Below the pieces are notes generated by a model. The model searched no databases and was not told the DNA's origin. It worked only from the letters and a program-made list of their open reading frames with translations. A stretch of 32,313 bases of DNA, taken from assembly GCA_027080135.1 (NCBI GenBank), contig JALWUJ010000003.1:1-32313 (forward strand), in the 5' to 3' direction. Both the position numbers and the translations under genes were made by a program. The DNA comes from Flavobacteriaceae bacterium (GTDB lineage Bacteria; Bacteroidota; Bacteroidia; Flavobacteriales; Flavobacteriaceae). Of this stretch, positions 6,700 to 15,481 are shown in pieces; the stretch's first letter is position 1, and every line of letters starts with the position of its first letter.

Positions 6700-7137
6700 T
6701 TAATTAACTGCAATTTGCATTACAGGTTTTGGTTTCGCTTCTTCCTTTTTAGGAATGGTAATGGCTAAAATTCCGTTTTCGTATTTAGCAACAATTTTTT
6801 CATCTTCAACTAATTCTGGAAGTGTGAAGGAACGTGTAAATGATTGATAGCTAAATTCTTGTTTTGTAATTCTTTCGCCATCTTTTGTTTCTTCGTTTAA
6901 TTCTTTTTCTGAAGAAATGGTTAACACATCGTTGTTTAATTCAATTTTAAAATCTGATTTATCAAATCCTGGTGCAGCAACTTCCACTTCAAAAGCGTCG
7001 GTTGTTTCCTTAATATTTACAGATGGTAATGTGGTGTTTGTGTGAGAAAAATTTCTTCTTGCCCAATTGTCTAAATCGTCGTTAAAAATACGGTCTATTA
7101 AACTTGGTAATGCGTTTTGATATTTTACTAGTGTCAT
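6700..7137 (-). CDS. Hsp20 / alpha-crystallin small heat-shock protein
   Basis: A 145-residue small heat-shock protein. Residues 40-135 form the alpha-crystallin domain (SVNIKETTDAFEVEVAAPGF, then VLTISSEK). It contains the family signature GILAITIPKK near the C-terminus. There is a short N-terminal arm (LPSLIDRIFNDDLDNW) and a short C-terminal tail ending in IAVN. It is an ATP-independent holdase that keeps unfolding proteins soluble for DnaK/ClpB. The promoter is of the sigma-54 type (7179-7195, minus), with tandem repeats upstream at 7229-7288, so induction probably needs an enhancer-binding activator rather than a classical heat-shock sigma factor. Confidence 0.95.
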   Translation of the reverse strand: MTLVKYQNALPSLIDRIFNDDLDNWARRNFSHTNTTLPSVNIKETTDAFEVEVAAPGFDKSDFKIELNNDVLTISSEKELNEETKDGERITKQEFSYQSFTRSFTLPELVEDEKIVAKYENGILAITIPKKEEAKPKPVMQIAVN

Positions 7138-7178
7138 GATAAATAATTTTTAATGTTAAACTTATTTTTGAAAATCAT

Positions 7179-7195
7179 GGCAAAGGGTATGCCAA
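7179..7195 (-). promoter_or_regulatory. Sigma-54 (RpoN) promoter of hsp20
   Basis: The minus strand from 7195 reads TTGGCATACCCTTTGCC. The invariant GG (-24) and GC (-12) are separated by exactly ten bases, and TGGCA and TTGC match the sigma-54 consensus. Transcription would begin near 7168, leaving a leader of about 31 bases. Sigma-54 control is known for some stress genes in other bacteria; for this gene it is read from sequence only. Confidence 0.8.
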
Positions 7196-7228
7196 GGGTA
7201 TATGACTGACAGTTAGACTTGTAAGGAG

Positions 7229-7288
7229 TGTTTTGAAATGACAAAAATTCAGAAAATGGTGTTTTGAAATGTCATTTTTTCAGAAAAT
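7229..7288. promoter_or_regulatory. Tandem 31-base repeats, candidate enhancer for hsp20
   Basis: Two 29-base copies (7229-7257 and 7260-7288) start 31 bases apart and match at 23 of 29 positions. Both begin TGTTTTGAAATG and end TTCAGAAAAT, and the differences cluster in the centre (ACAAAAA versus TCATTTT). They lie about 60-120 bases upstream of the sigma-54 start, where activator sites for enhancer-binding proteins normally sit. The second copy contains the dyad AAATGTCATTT. Confidence 0.55.
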
Positions 7289-7326
7289 AAAATAGAAGCA
7301 ATAAGAATAAACGCTGGAAATTTTAG

Positions 7327-8433
7327 TTAGAGTTCATCATTTTTCTCCTCCTGCCCATTCATCATTAAATAAGCTTTTAAAAAGTCGTCGATATCACCGT
7401 TTAAAACATTATCTACATTTCCGGTTTCGTGAGCCGTTCGTACATCTTTAATTAATTTATAAGGATGAAGCACATAGTTTCTAATTTGTGAACCCCATTC
7501 TATCGCCATTTTTCCAGATTCAATTTCGTTTCGTTGTGCTTGTTGCTTTCGCAATTCGATTTCATATAACTGCGATTTCAGCATTTGCATTGCTTTTTCA
7601 CGGTTTTCTAGTTGTGATCGGGTTTCAGAATTATGAATAATAATCCCGGAAGGTTCGTGTGTTAAAATAGCTTTAGTTTCTACCTTGTTTACATTCTGTC
7701 CACCAGCTCCGCCACTACGAGCAAATTGCCAAGATATATCGGAAGGATTGATGTCAATTTCAATCGTATCATCTGCTAACGGATACACATAAACACTCGC
7801 AAAACTGGTATGACGTTTGGCATTACTATCAAAAGGAGAAATACGAACCAAACGATGTACGCCGTTTTCGCCCTTTAACCAACCAAAGGCATATTCGCCA
7901 TCAATTTCTAAGGTTACGGTTTTAATTCCGGCAACATCACCCGATTGAAAGTTGAGTTCTTTTACTTTTAGATGGTGTTTTTCTGCCCACATTAAATACA
8001 TACGCATGAGCATTTCTGCCCAATCACAACTTTCGGTGCCTCCAGCTCCTGCGGTGATTTGTAAAACAGCACTCAAACTATCGCCTTCATCGCTAAGCAT
8101 ATTTCTAAACTCCAAGGCTTCAATAGCTTCTTGTGCTTGATTAAAACGAGTTTCTACTTGTTCTGCTTTTCCTTCGCCTTCTTTGAAAAATTCGTATAAA
8201 ATTTCGGTATCATCTGTTAGTGAAACTGCTTTTTGGTAATCGGTAACCCATTTTTTTTTGATACGTAGTTCTTTCATAAAAAGTTCCGCTTCTTTTGGGT
8301 TGTTCCAAAAGTTGGGGTCGAATGTTTTTTCTTCGTCGTTAGCGATTTCAATTTCTTTACCAGCGATGTCAAGAAATTTTCTTAAAGCATCTAAACGTTT
8401 TTTAAGATCGTTAAGTTGATCTGTTGTTATCAT
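7327..8433 (-). CDS. prfB: Peptide chain release factor 2 (no programmed frameshift)
   Basis: A 368-residue RF2. The SPF tripeptide (199-201, in RISPFDSNAKRHTSF) recognises UGA/UAA. The GGQ motif (244-246, in ARSGGAGGQNVNKVE) triggers peptidyl-tRNA hydrolysis. The ATG at 8433 (MITTDQ) is the family start; an in-frame GTG two codons earlier falls near a palindromic repeat and is unlikely. In many bacteria codon 26 or so is an in-frame UGA read by +1 frameshifting at CUUUGAC. Here the matching place reads CTT GAC (8373-8368) in a continuous frame, so autoregulation by frameshift is absent. It is followed by the hsp20 control region with no evident terminator between. Confidence 0.95.
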   Translation of the reverse strand: MITTDQLNDLKKRLDALRKFLDIAGKEIEIANDEEKTFDPNFWNNPKEAELFMKELRIKKKWVTDYQKAVSLTDDTEILYEFFKEGEGKAEQVETRFNQAQEAIEALEFRNMLSDEGDSLSAVLQITAGAGGTESCDWAEMLMRMYLMWAEKHHLKVKELNFQSGDVAGIKTVTLEIDGEYAFGWLKGENGVHRLVRISPFDSNAKRHTSFASVYVYPLADDTIEIDINPSDISWQFARSGGAGGQNVNKVETKAILTHEPSGIIIHNSETRSQLENREKAMQMLKSQLYEIELRKQQAQRNEIESGKMAIEWGSQIRNYVLHPYKLIKDVRTAHETGNVDNVLNGDIDDFLKAYLMMNGQEEKNDEL

Positions 8434-8439
8434 ACACAC

Positions 8440-8457
8440 TCCCTGCGAAAGCAGGGA
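8440..8457. repeat. Dispersed palindrome, GAAA-loop type (copy 2)
   Basis: TCCCTGC pairs with GCAGGGA around GAAA, followed by ATCTTTTT. It has the same core and flank as 2702-2721, with a compensating change in the stem. It lies just before the prfB ATG. Confidence 0.65.
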
Positions 8458-8624
8458 TCTTTTTAAAAAGTACTTAAAGTGTACTAAAGTTAAAAGTGCC
8501 TAAAGTTATTTCAAAGCACCGTATATCTATTAAAAATTCTAATTCCTCCCAAAAATAGAATTTAACATTCCATCATAAAAGAAAATTGACATATTTTTTA
8601 TAAATTTAAGAAATCTTATTTTAT
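8458..8624. other. Intergenic leader between divergent prfB and metalloprotease
   Basis: Holds four imperfect copies of TTAAAGT/TAAAAGT (8470-8506) and AT-rich sequence. A TTGACA (8588-8593) and a TAAATTTA (near 8602) precede the metalloprotease gene but are too close together for a clear promoter call. Confidence 0.35.
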
Positions 8625-11027
8625 ATGAAATATACCATTCTCTGTTTCTTATTTTTCTTCGGAATTAACTCCGTTTCAGCACAATTTTTAGAAGGTAAGA
8701 AAGACCTTCAGTCCTTTGAAGGCTATTTCAACTTTCATTATTCTCCTTCGGAAGATAAAATATATTTGGAAGTCAATCAACTAGAAACCGAATTTCTCTA
8801 CACTCATTTTTTAGCTTCAGGATTGGGTTCTAATGATATCGGATTGGATCGTGGGCAGATTGGCGACGGAGTGGTCGTAAAATTTATTAAAAGCGGAAAC
8901 AAGTTATTATTGCTTCAGCCCAACCAAAATTTTAGAGCCATTACCGAAAACGAATTGGAAAAAAAATCGGTTGAAGAAGCCTTTGCAAAATCGGTGTTGT
9001 TTGGATTTCCGATTAAAGAAACCAAAGGCGAAACTTATATCATTGATTTAACACCATTCTTATTACAAGACGCACATCACGTGGCTTACCGACTAAAAAA
9101 AGCAAAAGAAGGAACGTACAAATTAGATAAAACTCGCAGTACACTGTGGTTAGAAAACACCAAAGCCTTTCCGAAGAATGTAGAATTTGAAGCCTTATTA
9201 ACTTTTGTAGGAGAACCTACAGGAAAAAACCTAGTTTCTGTAGCTCCAGATGTAACAGCAATTACCGTTGTGCAACATCACAGTTTTGTAGAATTACCAG
9301 ACAATAAGTACCAACCTAGAGTTTTTGATCCCCGAAGTGGATCCTACGATATGGCTTATATGGATTACGCAACGCCCATTTGGGAGCCGATAAAAAAACG
9401 ATTTATTTACCGTCATCGATTAGAAAAGAAACACCCAGAAGCTGAAATTTCGGAAGCCGTTGAACCTATTATTTATTATTTAGATCCAGGAACTCCAGAG
9501 CCTGTTCGTTCTGCACTTTTAGAAGGTGCTAGTTGGTGGAATGAAGCCTTTGAAGCGATTGGTTATAAAAACGGATTTCAAATAAAAATGCTTCCTGAAG
9601 ATGCCGATCCTTTAGATTTACGTTATAATGTGATTCAGTGGGTGCATCGCTCTACGCGAGGTTGGAGTTATGGTGGTTCCATTTCCGATCCTCGAACTGG
9701 CGAAATTATTAAAGGTCACGTGAGTTTGGGAAGTCTAAGAATCCGTCAAGATTTTTTAATTGCTCAGGCTTTAATAAATCAACCTTTTGCCGAAAGAGAC
9801 GATAATTATCAACAAATGTTAGAAATGGCATTGGCTAGAATTAGACAGTTAGCTGCTCACGAAGTGGGACATACTTTAGGTTTTTCCCATAATTTTGCTG
9901 CTAGTACGACCGGAAGATCCAGTGTGATGGATTATCCTCACCCAATGTTGAAATTAGAAAAAGGAAAAGTAGTTTTTACCGATGCGTACGATACTGGAAT
10001 TGGCGATTGGGACAAAGTGACTGTGGCGTATTCCTATAGCGATATTCCAAAAGGTAAAGACGAAAAAACCTATTTAAATTCCATTTTAGACAAGGCTTTT
10101 AAAAGCGGATTACAATACATTACCGATGCCGATGCACGTCCGCAAGGTTCCGCACACGTAAAAGCACATTTATGGGATAATGGCAAAAATGCTACTGAAG
10201 AATTAGAAAATATATTGGCAATTCGGAAACAAGCAATTGCTAATTTTTCGGTGGATAATATCCGAAATGGCGAACCCTATTCTGTTTTGGAAGATGTGTT
10301 TGTTCCTTTGTATTTTTATCATCGTTATCAAACCGATGCAGCTGTAAAATTAATTGGCGGACTCGATTATAATTATGCTGTAAAAGGTAGTGATGGTCTG
10401 GTGGTTGAAGTAGTTTCAAAAGAAAAGCAAGAGCAAGCATTGACTTCCGTTTTAAAAACATTAGAACCTAAAACATTACTGATTCCAGAAGACAAACTAA
10501 AATTGTTTCCTCCTAGAGCTTTTGGTTATGATAGAACAAGAGAATCGTTTAAAAGCAATACCAACGTTGCTTTCGATGCTTTGGGAGCAGTAGCAACAGC
10601 AAGCAATATGACCTTGCGATTGTTGCTAAACCCCGAACGAGCCAACCGATTGATTGAACAACGAGCTAGAGACAAAAACAATATGGAATTGGACTATGTC
10701 TTATTTGAATTAATAGACAAAACATTTTTTAATAAAACATCATCCGATTACGAAAAAGAAGTGCAAAAAACCATACAATTTGTAACGCTTCAAAATTTAT
10801 TTAATCTTGCTTTGAACCCTAAAAGTTCTGTTCAGGTAAAAGCAATTACTAATAAAAACATCGATGATCTTACTAGTGAATTAAAGGGAAATAAAACAAG
10901 GTTTAACTTGCAATTGCTTCGGGAAATTTCGGAATTTAGAAAACATCCAGAAAAATTTAAAATATATAAAACACTTAAAATCCCTGATGGAAGTCCGATT
11001 GGAAGTTTTCAATGTACCATTCATTAA
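8625..11027 (+). CDS. Secreted zinc-dependent metalloprotease (DUF5117/DUF4953 type)
   Basis: An 800-residue exported protein with a signal peptide (MKYTILCFLFFFGINSVSAQ). The N-terminal region to about residue 250 resembles the DUF5117/DUF5118 domains of Bacteroidota zinc-dependent metalloproteases. The metzincin-like catalytic motif HEVGHTLGFSH occupies residues 412-422, with the three zinc-binding His and the catalytic Glu413. The Met-turn candidate SVMDYPHP follows about 20 residues later, as expected. A helical DUF4953-like C-terminal part ends near residue 790. There is no T9SS tail, so it is probably periplasmic or anchored otherwise. Substrates in this family are poorly known. The next two genes follow at 33 bases (from its stop to 11061) and 30 bases, which suggests one transcript. 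Confidence 0.9.
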   Translation: MKYTILCFLFFFGINSVSAQFLEGKKDLQSFEGYFNFHYSPSEDKIYLEVNQLETEFLYTHFLASGLGSNDIGLDRGQIGDGVVVKFIKSGNKLLLLQPNQNFRAITENELEKKSVEEAFAKSVLFGFPIKETKGETYIIDLTPFLLQDAHHVAYRLKKAKEGTYKLDKTRSTLWLENTKAFPKNVEFEALLTFVGEPTGKNLVSVAPDVTAITVVQHHSFVELPDNKYQPRVFDPRSGSYDMAYMDYATPIWEPIKKRFIYRHRLEKKHPEAEISEAVEPIIYYLDPGTPEPVRSALLEGASWWNEAFEAIGYKNGFQIKMLPEDADPLDLRYNVIQWVHRSTRGWSYGGSISDPRTGEIIKGHVSLGSLRIRQDFLIAQALINQPFAERDDNYQQMLEMALARIRQLAAHEVGHTLGFSHNFAASTTGRSSVMDYPHPMLKLEKGKVVFTDAYDTGIGDWDKVTVAYSYSDIPKGKDEKTYLNSILDKAFKSGLQYITDADARPQGSAHVKAHLWDNGKNATEELENILAIRKQAIANFSVDNIRNGEPYSVLEDVFVPLYFYHRYQTDAAVKLIGGLDYNYAVKGSDGLVVEVVSKEKQEQALTSVLKTLEPKTLLIPEDKLKLFPPRAFGYDRTRESFKSNTNVAFDALGAVATASNMTLRLLLNPERANRLIEQRARDKNNMELDYVLFELIDKTFFNKTSSDYEKEVQKTIQFVTLQNLFNLALNPKSSVQVKAITNKNIDDLTSELKGNKTRFNLQLLREISEFRKHPEKFKIYKTLKIPDGSPIGSFQCTIH

Positions 11028-11060
11028 CCACTCAATTTAGAGTTGATAAAATCTATAATT

Positions 11061-11681
11061 ATGAAAAAAATACTATTGCTGTTTTTTGCACTTTCAATAT
11101 TTCAAACCAATGCACAAAATGATAAAGATGCTGTTGATAAATTGGTTTCAGAATTTACCCAATCATTGGTAAATAGAGGTATCGATGAATATTTTTATAT
11201 GTACAAATATTGTAACGGTACCACCGAAATGTTCAAATTAAAAGACGGAAGTATGTGTGTTTCCAAGGGAACTTATTACGAAGTTTTTGTTTTTTGGAAA
11301 GAAGAAAATCAAGCAATGATTAAGAAAATTGATAACTGCGGAATGTATTTTTCATTGCCATTATCAAATTCCGAAGCCATCGAATTTGTAGATAATAATA
11401 GAAAACAATTAAAAGAAGGGATAGTGAAAAAATACGAAGTGGCAAACCCTGAAAATGTACCTTCAAAAAGCTCGAAAATTCATCCTTGTCATCGCATGTT
11501 TCAGTTTTTTAATAAAACAAATAGCTTTGGACAATCCTATAATTTATACGATTTAACCAACGACTCTAAATACAAAAACATTAATTTTGAAACCAATAAT
11601 AAATTAAAAATTGTAGCTTTAGAGTCGATGATTGCTTCGGCAATTTCAGAAGTAAATTCAAATTTTAAAAGACAATTTTAG
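11061..11681 (+). CDS. Secreted protein of unknown function (206 aa)
   Basis: A signal peptide (MKKILLLFFALSIFQTNAQ) marks it as exported. I choose the ATG at 11061 because it begins the signal sequence; an upstream in-frame ATG at 11043 would add six residues. The mature protein of about 187 residues has four or five Cys (YCNG, SMCVS, DNCGMYF, HPCHRMF), which could form disulfides in the periplasm. No family recognised. It lies between the metalloprotease and threonine aldolase genes on the same strand with short gaps, so it is probably co-transcribed with them. A role as partner of the protease is possible but unsupported. Confidence 0.75.
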   Translation: MKKILLLFFALSIFQTNAQNDKDAVDKLVSEFTQSLVNRGIDEYFYMYKYCNGTTEMFKLKDGSMCVSKGTYYEVFVFWKEENQAMIKKIDNCGMYFSLPLSNSEAIEFVDNNRKQLKEGIVKKYEVANPENVPSKSSKIHPCHRMFQFFNKTNSFGQSYNLYDLTNDSKYKNINFETNNKLKIVALESMIASAISEVNSNFKRQF

Positions 11682-11711
11682 TATTAAAACCCTTCAAATT
11701 AAAATCCTATG

Positions 11712-12734
11712 ATGATAGATTTACGAAGTGATACCCTCACACAGCCTACTCCAGAAATGATGGAAGCCATCATGAAAGCAAAGGTAGGGGACGATGTTTT
11801 TAAAGAAGACCCAACCGTAAACGAATTGGAGCGAAGAATGGCAGAAATGTTTGGTATGGAAACAGCACTTTACTTTCCTACAGGTTCTATGTCCAACCAA
11901 GCAGCAATAAAATTACATACCCAACCCGGGGATTCATTGATTTGCGATAAATGGGCACACGTTTATAATTTTGAAGCGGGCGGAGCAGCCTTTAACAGTG
12001 GCGTAACTTGTAACTTAATTGATGGCAGTAGAGGAATGATAACTGCAAAACAAATTGAAGAAGCCATAAGTCCAGAATCCAATTATCATACACCCAATAC
12101 GACTTTAGTTTGCCTAGAAAACACCACCAATAAAGGAGGAGGAGCTTGTTATGATTTTGAAGAAATTAAAAAAAATAGAAAAGTTTGTGATGATTACGAT
12201 TTAGGACTTCATTTAGACGGAGCCCGTTTAATGAATGCTTTGGTTGCTAAAAAGGAAGACCCAAAAGAATATGGTAAAATATTCGATACCATTTCTATAT
12301 GTTTAAGTAAAGGTTTGGGTGCACCAATAGGAACCGTATTATTAGGAAATAACGAACTAATGAAACGAGCCATTAGAATCCGAAAAGTATTTGGAGGAGC
12401 AATGCGACAAGTTGGTTTTATGGCTGCTGCGGCATTGTATGCTATTGATAATCATATAGACCGTTTGGCAGAAGACCATAAAAAAGCTACTGAAATTGCT
12501 GCTGTCTTAGGAAGGCAATCCTACATTAAAAATGTAGAACCTACCGAAACCAACATTGTTATTTTTAATTTAATTGATGAATTGCCTTTGGATAAATTCA
12601 TAAATGATATGAATAAAAAAAATGTAAAATTCAGTAATATGGGGCAGGGAAAATTACGAATGGTAACACATTTGGATTACTCTCAAGTAATGCATAATCG
12701 GCTTTTGGAGATATTGAGTTCTTATAGTAATTGA
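11712..12734 (+). CDS. ltaE: Low-specificity L-threonine aldolase
   Basis: A 340-residue fold-type I PLP enzyme that cleaves L-threonine and L-allo-threonine to glycine and acetaldehyde. The N-terminal [16 protein letters not shown] is the family signature. His83 (WAHVYNFE) is placed to stack on PLP, Asp169 and Arg172 lie in [11 protein letters not shown], and Lys200 in CLSKGLGAP forms the Schiff base. The length matches the family. The start is one of two adjacent ATGs (11709 or 11712). It is cytoplasmic and supplies glycine and C1 metabolism. Its position after two exported proteins is probably a matter of convenience, not pathway. No clear terminator follows; the 12735-12875 gap holds a degenerate repeat. 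Confidence 0.93.
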   Translation: MIDLRSDTLTQPTPEMMEAIMKAKVGDDVFKEDPTVNELERRMAEMFGMETALYFPTGSMSNQAAIKLHTQPGDSLICDKWAHVYNFEAGGAAFNSGVTCNLIDGSRGMITAKQIEEAISPESNYHTPNTTLVCLENTTNKGGGACYDFEEIKKNRKVCDDYDLGLHLDGARLMNALVAKKEDPKEYGKIFDTISICLSKGLGAPIGTVLLGNNELMKRAIRIRKVFGGAMRQVGFMAAAALYAIDNHIDRLAEDHKKATEIAAVLGRQSYIKNVEPTETNIVIFNLIDELPLDKFINDMNKKNVKFSNMGQGKLRMVTHLDYSQVMHNRLLEILSSYSN

Positions 12735-12875
12735 AAACAGACACGAATTTCGCTAATTCTCATGAAATGATGTTTTGAAATTATAAGAAATATTATTTCT
12801 AGAAGAATTAACCTCTACAAATAAAATACATTTGTCTTAAAGCGAAGCGGTCATAAGTCGTTTGTCTTAGAATGT
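12735..12875. other. Intergenic gap with degenerate repeat
   Basis: Contains ACACGAATTTCGCTAATTC (12740-12758), related to the element at 3354-3373, and a direct repeat TTTGTCTTA (12831-12839 and 12860-12868) flanking AAGCGAAGCGG. I see no reading frame or convincing terminator. Confidence 0.4.
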
Positions 12876-13196
12876 TTACATCATATCCATCCCAGGAATA
12901 TTTGGCATTCCCTCGTTGGCAACTGCAGAAACTTCTGCATCGTTTACTTTAGTAGCTTTTTCAATGGCCTTATTTAAGGTAAGAATTAAATAATCTTCTA
13001 ATTGCTCTTTATCTTCCAATAAAGCATCATCAATTTCGATATTTTTCAATTCTCTATTGGCAGTTATGGTTATTTTTAAAAGTCCGTCGCTACTTTGTTC
13101 GTCTATTAAAACGGTGTTCATTCGTTGTTTTGTAGCTTCTACTTTGGCTTGTGTTTCTTTCAACTTAGCCATCATTCCTTGTAAATCTCCAAACAT
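12876..13196 (-). CDS. ybaB: YbaB/EbfC family nucleoid-associated protein
   Basis: A 106-residue YbaB-family protein. It has the N-terminal amphipathic helix ([26 protein letters not shown]), the central beta-sheet ([28 protein letters not shown]), a second helix and a Met/Pro/Gly tail ([11 protein letters not shown]). The family forms tweezer-like dimers that bind DNA. It often sits beside dnaX and recR, but not here. A well-formed promoter (13227-13259, minus) gives a leader of about 24 bases. It is divergent from the S9 peptidase gene. Confidence 0.9.
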   Translation of the reverse strand: MFGDLQGMMAKLKETQAKVEATKQRMNTVLIDEQSSDGLLKITITANRELKNIEIDDALLEDKEQLEDYLILTLNKAIEKATKVNDAEVSAVANEGMPNIPGMDMM

Positions 13197-13226
13197 AATT
13201 TTCTTATTTCTAATTTATTATCTTTA

Positions 13227-13259
13227 CAAAATTACAACTTTGTCAACCAATTTATCAAA
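13227..13259 (-). promoter_or_regulatory. Promoter of ybaB
   Basis: On the minus strand TTTG (13259-13256) and TAATTTTG (13234-13227) are separated by 21 bases. This is a good match to the Bacteroidota -33/-7 promoter. The ATG lies 30 bases further on. Confidence 0.65.
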
Positions 13260-13268
13260 TAATTCAAT

Positions 13269-15404
13269 ATGAATAAATGTCTAGTTATTTCGGTTTTAAC
13301 ACTTATTTTTGCAAGCTCCTGTAAAAACGAAGAACATTCAGAAAAAAATATGAATATAGAACCTCCTAAGGCAGAAAAGATTGAAAAACATCTTGAAAAA
13401 CACGGTGATGTAAGAATTGATAATTATTATTGGTTGAACCAACGTGAAAATGAAGAAGTAATCGATTACTTGGAACGCGAGAACGACTATTACGATAAAA
13501 TGACGGCACATACCCAAAAGTTTCAAGAGAATTTATTTGAAGAAATGAAGAGCCGAATTAAAGAAGATGATGAGTCTGTGCCTTATAAATACAATGGTTA
13601 TTACTACATTACCCGTTTTGAAAAAGGAAAAGATTACCCAATTTACACTCGTAAAAAAGATAGTTTAGAAGCCGAAGAAGAAATACTTTTTAATGTAAAC
13701 GAAATGGCTGAAGGTCATTCATATTTTCAACTTTCGGGATTAAATGTAAGTCCGGATAACACCAAAGTTTCTTTCGGAATAGACACCGTTAGCAGAAGAA
13801 AATACACATTATATATTAAGGACTTGCTAACGGGTGAAATTCTTGAAGAAAACATTCCGTTAACTACGGGAGGCTCTACTTGGGCAAACGATAATCAAAC
13901 ACTGTTTTATACCAAGAAAGATGAGGTAACTCTTCGTTCCGATAAAATATACAGACATCGTTTAGGAACTTCTTCCGAAGAAGATGAACTAATTTATACT
14001 GAAGAAGACGAAACTTTTGGCACCTATATATATAAGACAAAATCTAAAAAATATCTTGTTATTGGAAGTTATAGTACTTTAACTTCAGAATTTAGAGTAT
14101 TAAATGCCGATACACCATTTGAAGAATTTAAAGTATTTCAGCCAAGAGAAAGAGGATTGGAATATAGTATTTCACATTATAAAGACAGTTGGTATGTCTT
14201 AACTAATAAAGACAAAGCGACCAATTTCAAATTAATGAAAACTTCAGAAGATGCTACTACCCAAGATAATTGGGAAGAAATGATTCCGCATAGAGAAGAT
14301 GTGCTGTTAGAAGATATCGATATTTTTAAAGATTATTTGGTAGTTAGCGAACGAAAAAATGGTTTAAATGAAATAAAAATATCTCGTTGGGATGGCACTA
14401 ATGAATATTATCTTCCTTTTGACAATGAGACTTATACCGCTTATGTTTCAGTAAATCCTGAGTTTGATTCTCAGATATTGCGTTATGGTTATAATTCGTT
14501 GACAACTCCTTCATCGGTGATTGATTTTAATATGGAAACCAAAGAACAGACGGTTTTAAAAGAAACAGAAGTTCTTGGAGGAAAATTTGATAAAAACAAT
14601 TACGATTCTAAAAGAATTTGGGCAACTGCCGAAGACGGAACAAAAATTCCAGTAACGATGGTTTTCAGAAAGGATACTAAAATTAATGAAAATACACCAC
14701 TTTTATTATACGCTTATGGTTCTTACGGAAGCACTATCGACCCGTATTTTTCAACCGTAAGATTGAGTTTATTAGACAGAGGATTTATCTACGCAACGGC
14801 ACATGTTAGAGGAGGAGAATATTTAGGAAGAGGATGGTACGAAGAGGGGAAGCTACTTCATAAAAAAAATACTTTTACCGATTTTATTGATGTTTCAAAA
14901 TATTTAATTCAAGAAAAATACACTTCAGCAGATCATTTATACGCTTATGGAGGTTCCGCAGGAGGATTGTTAATGGGAGCCATTGCAAATATGGCACCCG
15001 AATTATATAACGGTGTGGTTGCTGCTGTGCCTTTTGTAGATGTTACTACGACGATGTTAGATGATACCATTCCGCTTACCACAGGAGAATATGACGAATG
15101 GGGAAACCCCAATGAAAAAGAATATTATGATTATATCAATTCTTATTCGCCATACGATAACGTGGAAGCTAAAGATTACCCAAATATGTTAGTAACAACA
15201 GGTTTGCATGATTCGCAAGTACAATATTGGGAACCAGCAAAATGGGTAGCCAAATTGCGAGATATGAAAACCGATGATAATTTATTACTGCTTCATATTA
15301 ATATGGAAGCAGGTCACGGTGGTGCTTCAGGAAGATTTAATGCTTTAAAGAAACATGCAAGAACCTATGCTTTTTTATTAGATTTAGAAGGAATTAAAGA
15401 GTAA
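13269..15404 (+). CDS. ptrB: S9 family (oligopeptidase B-like) serine peptidase, lipoprotein
   Basis: A 711-residue prolyl-oligopeptidase-family enzyme. The N-terminal lipobox ASSC (Cys18) predicts a lipoprotein anchored in the periplasm, unlike cytoplasmic E. coli PtrB. Residues 60-430 form the beta-propeller that filters substrates. The C-terminal alpha/beta-hydrolase holds the catalytic triad: Ser563 in GGSAGG, Asp648 in GLHDSQVQYWEP and His683 in AGHGG. These flanks resemble oligopeptidase B, which cleaves short peptides after basic residues. It probably degrades peptides in the periplasm. The gene is preceded by a 72-base divergent spacer shared with ybaB. Confidence 0.9.
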   Translation: MNKCLVISVLTLIFASSCKNEEHSEKNMNIEPPKAEKIEKHLEKHGDVRIDNYYWLNQRENEEVIDYLERENDYYDKMTAHTQKFQENLFEEMKSRIKEDDESVPYKYNGYYYITRFEKGKDYPIYTRKKDSLEAEEEILFNVNEMAEGHSYFQLSGLNVSPDNTKVSFGIDTVSRRKYTLYIKDLLTGEILEENIPLTTGGSTWANDNQTLFYTKKDEVTLRSDKIYRHRLGTSSEEDELIYTEEDETFGTYIYKTKSKKYLVIGSYSTLTSEFRVLNADTPFEEFKVFQPRERGLEYSISHYKDSWYVLTNKDKATNFKLMKTSEDATTQDNWEEMIPHREDVLLEDIDIFKDYLVVSERKNGLNEIKISRWDGTNEYYLPFDNETYTAYVSVNPEFDSQILRYGYNSLTTPSSVIDFNMETKEQTVLKETEVLGGKFDKNNYDSKRIWATAEDGTKIPVTMVFRKDTKINENTPLLLYAYGSYGSTIDPYFSTVRLSLLDRGFIYATAHVRGGEYLGRGWYEEGKLLHKKNTFTDFIDVSKYLIQEKYTSADHLYAYGGSAGGLLMGAIANMAPELYNGVVAAVPFVDVTTTMLDDTIPLTTGEYDEWGNPNEKEYYDYINSYSPYDNVEAKDYPNMLVTTGLHDSQVQYWEPAKWVAKLRDMKTDDNLLLLHINMEAGHGGASGRFNALKKHARTYAFLLDLEGIKE

Positions 15405-15420
15405 TTAATATTTTTTATTG

Positions 15421-15428
15421 TAAATTTG
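15421..15428 (+). promoter_or_regulatory. -7 box of the cysteine-synthase-fold gene
   Basis: TAAATTTG is an exact -7 match, 54 bases before the ATG at 15482. No clear -33 element. Confidence 0.5.
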
Positions 15429-15481
15429 TGCGGTTTAAAAATCGTCATTTTAATTGAAGTTTTTTTTAAATATATCCCTTT

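Noticed and set aside
8586-8610. Housekeeping promoter for the metalloprotease from TTGACA and TAAATTTA
   Set aside because: The two elements are only about a dozen bases apart, too close for either an E. coli-type or a Bacteroidota-type promoter. I noted them without calling a site.
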